Positions 57,585-64,000 of a DNA stretch of 64,000 nt are shown here, one piece after another. The stretch comes from Cercis canadensis. Lineage: Eukaryota; Streptophyta; Magnoliopsida; Fabales; Fabaceae. The stretch's first letter is position 1. The number at the start of each line of letters is the position of its first letter. The position numbers and the translations under genes were made by a program. The notes under the pieces were generated by a model. That model saw only the letters and a program-made list of their open reading frames with translations. It searched no databases and was not told where the DNA came from. The stretch covers positions 220,865-284,864 of the forward strand of contig QAOA01004566.1 in assembly GCA_003255065.1 (NCBI GenBank). Direction: 5' to 3'.

Positions 57585-58978
57585 CTAAGGAGATCTTGAT
57601 GGATATTGGCTATCCCTGCTTTGCGGTTTGGGGACTGATATTGGAATTTCAGCTCGAAATTTCTGCAAATATCCCTTTCGGATTAGATCCTCAATAAGAT
57701 TACGGAGATGTCTGTAATCGTCGGTACTATGGCCGCGGCCTTGGTGGAAAGCGTAATACTTTTCTTTGTCCGCATCGACGTCCCCTTTTGGCTGTGGGAG
57801 CTGGGCTAACTTTGTTTGACATATCTCCTCCAGTACCCGAGTTTTAAACTGATTGAGAGGGGTAAAAGATTCAAACCGAGGAAGGATAGGGGATTTGTCT
57901 CTCCGACCTGTTTTGCGATCTTCCGTTGGTTTTTTATCTTTTTTATTTTTCTCCGATTCTCCTAGCACTTCTTCTAGGTTAATATGCTTGGAGGTCATAG
58001 TTAGGAGTTCGGACAAGCTTTCAGGAGGGTCAAGGGTTAGTCTTTCATGAAGTCGATCGGGGCGGAGCCCTGCCTGGATGGCGTGCATCGTTACTGAATC
58101 GGTTAGGTCCCAAATTTGCAAAGAGAGCTTAGTATAATGATTCATGTAGTCTTTTAAAGATTCTGCTTCCCCTTGCTTGAGGGTGGCCAATATGGCGGAA
58201 AAGCGTTGATGAGTTACGCTGGTGGAAAAACGGGCTACCAGGAATTCGGACATTTGACTGAAGCTAGTGATGCTAGTTGGGGGGAGATTTGAGAACTATT
58301 GAAAGGCTGCCCGACGTAAGGTAGTGGGGAAAGCCTGACACATGACCTCATCTGCTGATCCAGTTGGGAGCATAATAGAGTTAAAGTTTTCTAAATGCTC
58401 CCTAGGATCGGAGGAGCCATCAAAAGGCTCAAGCTGGGGTAATCAGAAACCAACTGGTACTTGATAATCCATTATAGGCTGGGTGAACGGATGTCAGCCT
58501 ACTCTCCTGTATTTTTCAGGGCTGCCCTAAGAGAATGCAGGAGAGCTTTCGGAGTAAAGAAGACTGTCCCTATGTGGGTGGAATGAGGTTTCGGGGCCAC
58601 TCCAACATATTCCTGGTCAGCTATTTGCCAAATTTGACTCGCTGCCTATCATCTCGACAGATGGTTGGTAGAGCGGTGTGTCCTCTGTTTGCCCATTTTT
58701 GGAGGAATCCTGTTTTTTCTTGAATTCTACTATTTCAGCCTTATCTTCCGCTTTCTCGCGTTTTAGAGTTTTGATTTCTTGTAGAAGGTATTGCAGAGTA
58801 TTGCCGATTTACTCAGGGCGGGATTCTTCCAGGGGGAGTTTTGCAAATTGTCTCCAAATGGCCCGCAGACTTGTTTGTCCCTGGGGGGCGTGGTTTGGCT
58901 CTCCCTGACAGGAGGAGGTGGAATGCTGGGAGTTGGTGGGGCGTTCGTACCCATAATGCCGAACTCAGGATCAGCCAA
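57585..58978 (-). pseudogene. Gag of the gypsy element
   Basis: The C-terminal two-thirds (58253-57585) is one frame with a retrotransposon gag region (RFSAILATLKQGEAESLKDY) and a degraded zinc knuckle (YYAFHQGRGHSTDDY, with both cysteines replaced). The N-terminal part starts at 58978 (MADPEFGIMG), ~50 bp inside the 5' LTR, but lies in another frame, so a frameshift separates the two. Confidence 0.75.
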
Positions 58979-59010
58979 TGAGATTTGTAGGTGTTAGGAG
59001 AAAACTTCGA

Positions 59011-59028
59011 TTCCCACAGACGGCGCCA
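59011..59028 (-). other. tRNA primer binding site
   Basis: On the minus strand TTTGGCGCCGTCTGTGGGAA begins directly at the 5' LTR border. TGGCGCC is a common start of plant gypsy PBSs, complementary to the 3' end of a host tRNA; I do not assign which tRNA. Confidence 0.7.
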
Positions 59029-59030
59029 AA

Positions 59031-59471
59031 TGACGATGTCTGAGTTGCAGGTCGGGTTATGTCACACGGAGCTTCGAATATGACAAAGGTTTTTGACGGT
59101 TTTGGAGATCTCCGAGGTTGGTAAGTCCCGAGGTTGTTGAATGACGAGGTCGGTGTGCCTTGAGGTTGGCTAAGACCGAGGTTCCCTGAAATAGGAAAAA
59201 GATGGGCTAGATTCTTATTGCCGGACTCCGAAGATTAAGTTAGTTCGTTCCGATCTTGACAGTGTAGATCAAGCAAGTTTTTCGGATCCCCTCACCTTTG
59301 ATAGCAAGGGCTATTTATAGGAGAAATTCGGGTCTTCTGGCGGTTTGCCCAGGGCGAGCTGGCGGGTCATATAATGGGCTACCGGGTCGCTCAGTATATT
59401 TAATAATTCAATGGGCCTTTAGCTTATTGGGCCTTTGTCCTACTTTTGGGCTTTTGGGATGGTCCATTACA
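59031..59471 (-). repeat. 5' LTR of the gypsy element
   Basis: A 441-bp LTR that drives minus-strand transcription. TATA box CTATAAATAG (minus strand) is at about 59311-59320. It differs from the other LTR at about 20 positions, mostly transitions. Confidence 0.92.
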
Positions 59472-60429
59472 GCATCCATGGTTTTTCTTCAAGCTAACCA
59501 ATAACTCATAATCAAGTTTAGTTGTCCAAGCTTACATCCATGTTTTTTCTTCAAGTTAACCAAGAACTCATCCCTTCCAACAAAGATGAAGGAAGACTCT
59601 CACCCAGATTTCTCCCTAGAAATATTAATACAAATCCCTTTTATCATAGATAAATCCCCATAAAAAGGCACTCTCTCAATGGAAAAGAGTATTACAATTA
59701 TTGCACTTGAGGAAGAAAAAGGAGAGAAGAAACTCAATACAGAAAACTCATAGAAGAAGCATTCTTCTCTCTTCCTAGAGAATTTCTCTCACTATCTTCT
59801 TTCTTCTTCCCCCTAAAAACTAAAGTCTTGAGAAATTCTCTTCTTAAGGTAGAAAGAACCCATGTGAAGACTTGGGTAATCGCTCCATCAAAGACAACTG
59901 TCACCGCATCAAGCAAGGAAATCCCACTTAATTGCTTTATCTCTTTTGATTTTTAGAAATAAACAATTCTTACTTTATGCCTTAAATCATGGATCTCCTC
60001 TACGGCACCCATAGGAGGATATTTCCTTACCTTGTATAGGAAACTTCTTCACAAAAATGAGAGCTTTCTTGGGTCTTCTTAAATTAGCACAGGTTCTCGT
60101 CCACAACAGCAAATATTCATACAACAAACGGTAAGAACGAGTTTCTTTTTGGCTGAAACCAGTTCTTGAGATGAAAAACTGGTTCTCAAGACTTCTTGCT
60201 AACCTATTCTTAAATAAGCACAAACACATGGTTAGTCAAAGCATGATCATTTGTTATTATCAAAACCGAATTAGAGAATTGTGGGGCCAACAAGGTTGTT
60301 CTCAAGACTTGTTAGTTATATGTTGAGAATCCAGGGTCATAGCCAAAAGTACCAAAACAAAAAAATATAACTCAATTATTTAATTTGGGAACCTTAATAT
60401 AAGAATATGACTAAATTATTTTGGACAAG
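59472..60429. other. Right half of older dispersed repeat and CASP-like intron
   Basis: Two adjacent copies of CATCCATGKTTTTTCTTCAA (59473 and 59535) show the repeat the gypsy element entered. Further on, GTTCTCAAGACTT occurs twice (60190, 60299). No gene. Confidence 0.45.
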
Positions 60430-60614
60430 TTATATCTTATCTGTTGATTACTGGGGCAACAGCAGGATTGACTATTTTCAAGGAGGACTATTCAGACAAC
60501 CCCCAATTTTGGGACAAGTTATTGGTTTGTGCTAGTGTTCTTCTTCTGTTGGGATGTTTATGCACTGCTGGATCATCCTTTATGTTTTCCTACACGCTCC
60601 AAAAGAGTGCTTAG
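60430..60614 (+). pseudogene. CASP-like (CASPL) membrane protein, last exon
   Basis: A 60-codon open stretch starting ISYLLITGATAGL and ending FSYTLQKSA-stop matches the C-terminal exon of CASP-like proteins (third/fourth membrane spans, with KLLVCASVLLLLGCLCTAG). The nearest AG (60428-60429) would need one base from exon 2 to keep the frame, but exon 2 ends in phase 0, so splicing as seen does not join. It is probably the partner of the exon at 47490-47622, now 12.8 kb away. Confidence 0.72.
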
Positions 60615-61329
60615 TTCTTATTGAAGTCGCAAGAAAATATTGAGTAATTACTGCTCAAAGGGACTAATGATTAAGTATTAAGTATTTTATTATAGAGGTC
60701 TCGTGTTCAAATCTTATTGACTGAGCGAGTAAAATTTTAAGAGGGGATAAGATAGATTGCCCCAAGTTGTATAGCTTCCAATAAATTAAAACTAAAAGAA
60801 TATATATTGAGCTATTGACTTATGTCTTATTTTGTTCTTAATTTAGTTTTTCATTAATTTCAAAAAATGGCTCCACTTTCTGATTTATGTAAACAATAAA
60901 ACATCATATCGAAGAAGAAAGTAAAAAAAGAAAAAATATAGATTATTCTCGTACTCAAGAAATGGGATATTTGGCCAACAATAAATATATAGTTTTTTAT
61001 TGTTAAATAATTATTTAAATATAATTAAGTCATAATTAATTTTTTTTATCTTAGTTACTGTATTTTAGATGAGAAGTCTTGAAAGGGGCATCAAGGACTC
61101 AAAAACGACGTCGTTTTATCTAATACCAATTGATAATGACTGTATCAGTGCAGACTGCAGTAGTGATGCGTAAATCAGATCAATGGCTACGATCTAACAA
61201 ACCAAAAAGATACAGACAAAAAATGAAAGCCTAAACGACGACGTTCCTTTACCCTTCCCTAACCTATTTCCTCTTCTTTTTCCGTGTTCTCTTCCTTACT
61301 CCTCTGCTGCAATCGCTCTTGTTGTACAA
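60615..61329. other. Promoter region of the PPR gene
   Basis: AT-rich sequence, then a C/T-rich leader (61240-61320). No TATA box is obvious. ACGACGTCGTTTT (61104-61116), with a palindromic ACGT core, is a possible regulatory motif. Confidence 0.4.
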
Positions 61330-63051
61330 TTGAGGAATGACCTGAAGATGCTCAGTACAAGGTATGCCATTCCCAAATTTTCTACCTTTCTTGCAGCATC
61401 TACCTTCCTCGCTTATTTGTCGAATTCTCAAACTGTGAGGCTATATAGAAATTCCCAATTTCAATTACAACCCCGAAATGTTAAGACAATTTCTGCAGTT
61501 GATAATGTTGATGATGCCATTGCTTCATTTAGTCACGTGTTGGATAATATGCTTCCTCAATCATCTACTGCCAGAGATCCATGCTTTGAATTAAACAAGA
61601 TTTTAGGATCAATTGTGAAGATGAAACATTATCCCACTTCTATTTCTCTTTATAGAAGAATGGAGTTGAGGGGAATCAACCCTTCGCTGTTTACTTTGAA
61701 CATCTTGATCAATTGTTACTGCCATGTGGGTCAGATGGGTTTTGCTTTCTCGGTATTTGGGAAGGTTTTGAAGTGTGGTTATGAACCAGATACGATAAGT
61801 TTGAATACACTTATGAAAGGGATATGTATTATTGGCAAGATAAGGAAAGCACTGGAATTCCATGATGACGTAGTGGCGAAAGGATTTCATTTTAATGTAG
61901 TTAGTTATGGGACCTTGATCAATGGGCTATGTAAAACGGGAAACACAAGGAGTGCTGTTATATTGCTGCGAAAGATGGAGGGGCGAGTAGTTAAGCCTAA
62001 TTTAGTAATCTACAGCACTATCATTGACAGCCTATGCAAAGATGGACTTGTAGATGAGGCGCATGATTTATGTTCTGAAATGATTGCTAAGGGAATTTCT
62101 CCCAATGTTGTTACTTACAGCTCTCTAATTCATGGTTTTTCTAGTGTTGGTAAGTTGCAAGAAGCTAAAAGATTGGTAGATGAAATGCTTCAGAAAAATG
62201 TCAACCCAAATGTACATACCTTTACTATACTGGTTGATGCATTATGTAAAGAAGGAAAGGTCATAGAAGCTGAAGATGTATTTGATATGATGATAAAAAG
62301 AGGTCAAGAACCAAATGTAGTCACTTTCAATGCTTTAATGGATGGTTATTGCTTAATCAATGATGTGAATGAGGCAAAAAAGGTATTTAATAGAATGGCT
62401 AAAAGAGGTTTGGCGCCTGACGTTATCTCTTATAGCACCTTGATTAATGGATACTGCAAGATTAAAATGATGGATGAAGCCATGAGTCTCTTCAAAGAAA
62501 TGTGTCAGAAAAATTTGGTTCCTGATACTGTAATATACAATTCTCTTATTGATGGCTTGTGCAAGTGTGGGAGAATCTCTTATGTGTGGGAGCTTGTTGA
62601 TGAGATGCATGACAGTGGTCAGCCTCCTGATGTAGTCACTTACTCTATATTGTTACATGCTCTTTGCAAAAATCATCATCTTGACAAGGCAGCTGCATTA
62701 TTTCAAGAACTTGTTGACCAAGGAATTCGGCCTGATGCTATCACATACAAAATACTTATTGACGGTTTGTGCAAAGGTGGAAGACTTAAGATTGCGCAAG
62801 AGATTTTTCAGCATCTTTTAGTTAAAGGCTTTTGTCCTGATGTTAGGATGTATAACGTTATGACTAATGGACTTTGTAAAGAGGGCTTGATTGATGAAGC
62901 AATGGCCTTGCTTTCAAAAATGGAAGACAATGGTTGTCTCCCTGATGCTGTATCTTACGAACCAATTATTCGAGTTCTTCTAGAGAAAAATGAGAATGAT
63001 AAGGCGAAGAAGCTTCTTCACGAAATGATTGCTAGAGGTTTGCTGAAGTGA
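61330..63051 (+). CDS. P-class pentatricopeptide repeat protein, Rf-like (573 aa)
   Basis: Intact single-exon frame. A basic, Ser-rich N-terminus (MRNDLKMLSTRYAIPKFSTF; the Met at residue 7 is an alternative start) suggests a mitochondrial presequence. The RFL-type DDAIASF motif is at 61-67. One degenerate repeat lies at 85-119, then 13 contiguous 35-residue P-type PPR motifs run from 120 to the end with no E or DYW domain. Typical units are VVTYSSLIHGFSSVGKLQEA and DAITYKILIDGLCKGGRLKI. Such proteins bind organellar RNA one base per repeat and control processing or stability; RFL members include fertility restorers. Residues 5/35 of the motifs are N/D, N/N, G/N, S/N, S/N, T/N, N/D, S/D, N/D, S/D, K/D, N/D, E/K. 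A GT that follows the stop codon closely (63061) suggests a 3'-UTR intron, common in RFL genes. Confidence 0.93.
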   Translation: MRNDLKMLSTRYAIPKFSTFLAASTFLAYLSNSQTVRLYRNSQFQLQPRNVKTISAVDNVDDAIASFSHVLDNMLPQSSTARDPCFELNKILGSIVKMKHYPTSISLYRRMELRGINPSLFTLNILINCYCHVGQMGFAFSVFGKVLKCGYEPDTISLNTLMKGICIIGKIRKALEFHDDVVAKGFHFNVVSYGTLINGLCKTGNTRSAVILLRKMEGRVVKPNLVIYSTIIDSLCKDGLVDEAHDLCSEMIAKGISPNVVTYSSLIHGFSSVGKLQEAKRLVDEMLQKNVNPNVHTFTILVDALCKEGKVIEAEDVFDMMIKRGQEPNVVTFNALMDGYCLINDVNEAKKVFNRMAKRGLAPDVISYSTLINGYCKIKMMDEAMSLFKEMCQKNLVPDTVIYNSLIDGLCKCGRISYVWELVDEMHDSGQPPDVVTYSILLHALCKNHHLDKAAALFQELVDQGIRPDAITYKILIDGLCKGGRLKIAQEIFQHLLVKGFCPDVRMYNVMTNGLCKEGLIDEAMALLSKMEDNGCLPDAVSYEPIIRVLLEKNENDKAKKLLHEMIARGLLK

Positions 63052-64000
63052 TTCAACAAGGTGAGATATATTATTTCTAATTTAATCCATACCTTTAGTG
63101 TTTGTTGTGTTGGTACACAGTTCTCTACACTCATTAGACTCCACCGTCATTAATGCTCCACCTTCTTCAAAATATCTAGGGCCATTAATAACACTAGCTC
63201 ATTTCTCCTATCTTGTAACACTAGGCTGTGGCAATTGTTATTTTTTGAAATATGAATGGAACAAAGCATCTTTTTTTATAATGACGAGAATTATCTAATT
63301 TCTGCTGCATAATGAGGAACTAACTTGCAAAGGGCAGTTCCAAAAGGGCCTATTTACTGATTTTCTTACTAGCAATTAAATCTATACACTGTTTATGGAT
63401 TTTGATATTACTGCTGAATTGATAATGTTGTCAGAAGTTTTGTACTAATTTATGTTTGGATTTTTTGTGTGATATTTTAATTCTTCCTGCCTCCTGTCCC
63501 TTTGTTCTCTCTCTTCTTCACTTATCTATGTGGTGGTTGAGAGGTGCAACAATTCTTTGCTATGGTCAAGGCATTGTCTATAGAAGAAGTGCCTTAACTT
63601 CTATGTTCAATCCTTAAGTATTCTAAGGTACTTGTAATTCAACTAATAACTTGAGAGTAAAACTCACTCTAAGGAACTTTGGATCACGTTCTAGAATACT
63701 ACTGCAACATTATGTTTGTAATTGATGGCATCCTGGTATTAAAACACCATCTCTATTGTGTAAGAAACTTGCTGCATGGTTCATGTTGTCATTGGCACTG
63801 CCTATTATTTCTCCGAATGTTTATTCAAAATTCATAGCATTGCATTGTCAAATGCGTCTATCACTTTTTGTAAGATGCTTCGAGAAACTAATAGAAGCAC
63901 CTGGTTTTTGATATTGCAGCAAAGAGGTGCAAACATATATGTAAGTTCCTTGGTGGAAGCTTCACCTATGATGCTTATCATGTGACTAAGCGACTTCATA
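63052..64000. other. 3' region of the PPR gene
   Basis: Probably 3' UTR with intron(s), then unassigned AT-rich DNA to the window edge. No coding exon is recognised. Confidence 0.4.

Larger units (their letters stand above)
49288..59471 (-). mobile_element. Ty3/gypsy LTR retrotransposon, Tat-like, 10.2 kb, defective
   Basis: Two 441-bp LTRs bound the element. They begin TGACGATG and end CCATTACA on the plus strand. Flanking 5-mers are GCGTC (left) and GCATC (right), a target duplication with one change. Minus-strand order is gag, protease, reverse transcriptase, RNase H, integrase, which is the Ty3/gypsy order. Between integrase and the 3' LTR lie a 42-bp tandem array and a large ORF on the opposite strand, an arrangement known from Tat-lineage elements such as Grande and Retand. 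I count about 20 mismatches between the LTRs by eye (about 95% identity), so it is not a recent insertion. Every protein region has premature stops, so the element is not autonomous now. Confidence 0.93.

Noticed and set aside
63776..63985. 69-codon ORF at the right edge
   Set aside because: No domain or start context; probably noncoding 3' sequence.

Overview
The window is nuclear DNA of a flowering plant, most likely a (woody) eudicot. It is AT-rich, its genes carry many GT-AG introns, and it holds a nuclear tRNA-Gly, an Rf-like PPR gene, a tandem class III chitinase family, a plant BAG6 gene, Mutator-type MITEs and a Tat-like Ty3/gypsy retrotransposon. The species cannot be named from sequence alone. 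Four single N characters (3700, 18764, 32667, 47030) look like gap or ambiguity placeholders.

Layout. 1-1.7 kb: the last two exons of a plus-strand GT77-type nucleotide-diphospho-sugar transferase whose start lies outside. 2.4-3.1 kb: a 571-bp Mutator-like MITE with a perfect 9-bp target duplication, next to a minus-strand tRNA-Gly(TCC). 4.2-13.6 kb: a 14-exon GT4-like Golgi glycosyltransferase (1036 aa). 15.3-15.9 kb: a small multi-pass membrane protein of unknown role. 16.9-19.3 kb: a complete nine-exon FCF1 (PIN-domain 18S rRNA processing factor), minus strand, with a second MITE downstream.

20.2-33.4 kb: a minus-strand array of GH18 class III chitinases. Four are intronless and intact. 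One has a GC-AG intron and has lost all three catalytic residues. One is a GC-AG-intron gene whose first exon is duplicated around an LTR-like segment and an N. There is also one degraded relic. 34.4-39.4 kb: BAG6 co-chaperone with a 5'-UTR intron and a 17-codon uORF. 40.2-42.9 kb: two single-exon C2-domain proteins. 44.0-44.9 kb: a TORTIFOLIA1/SPIRAL2-like pseudogene fragment that keeps its intron.

46-60.6 kb is repeat-rich. It holds a ~400-bp hairpin of telomere-like TTTAGGG motifs and two exons of a CASP-like membrane protein separated by 12.8 kb. Between those exons lies a 10.2-kb Ty3/gypsy element with two 441-bp LTRs. Its gag-pol is on the minus strand, it has a large antisense accessory ORF on the plus strand, and between them is a ~22-copy 42-bp tandem array. 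61.3-63.1 kb: an intact 573-aa P-class PPR protein of the Rf-like (RFL) group.

Nothing here is an operon; each gene has its own promoter. The strongest leads are the triple-site pseudo-chitinase, the exon-1 duplication at the chitinase array edge, the antisense ORF plus satellite-like array inside the retrotransposon, the telomere-like hairpin, and the PPR protein with its readable RNA code.
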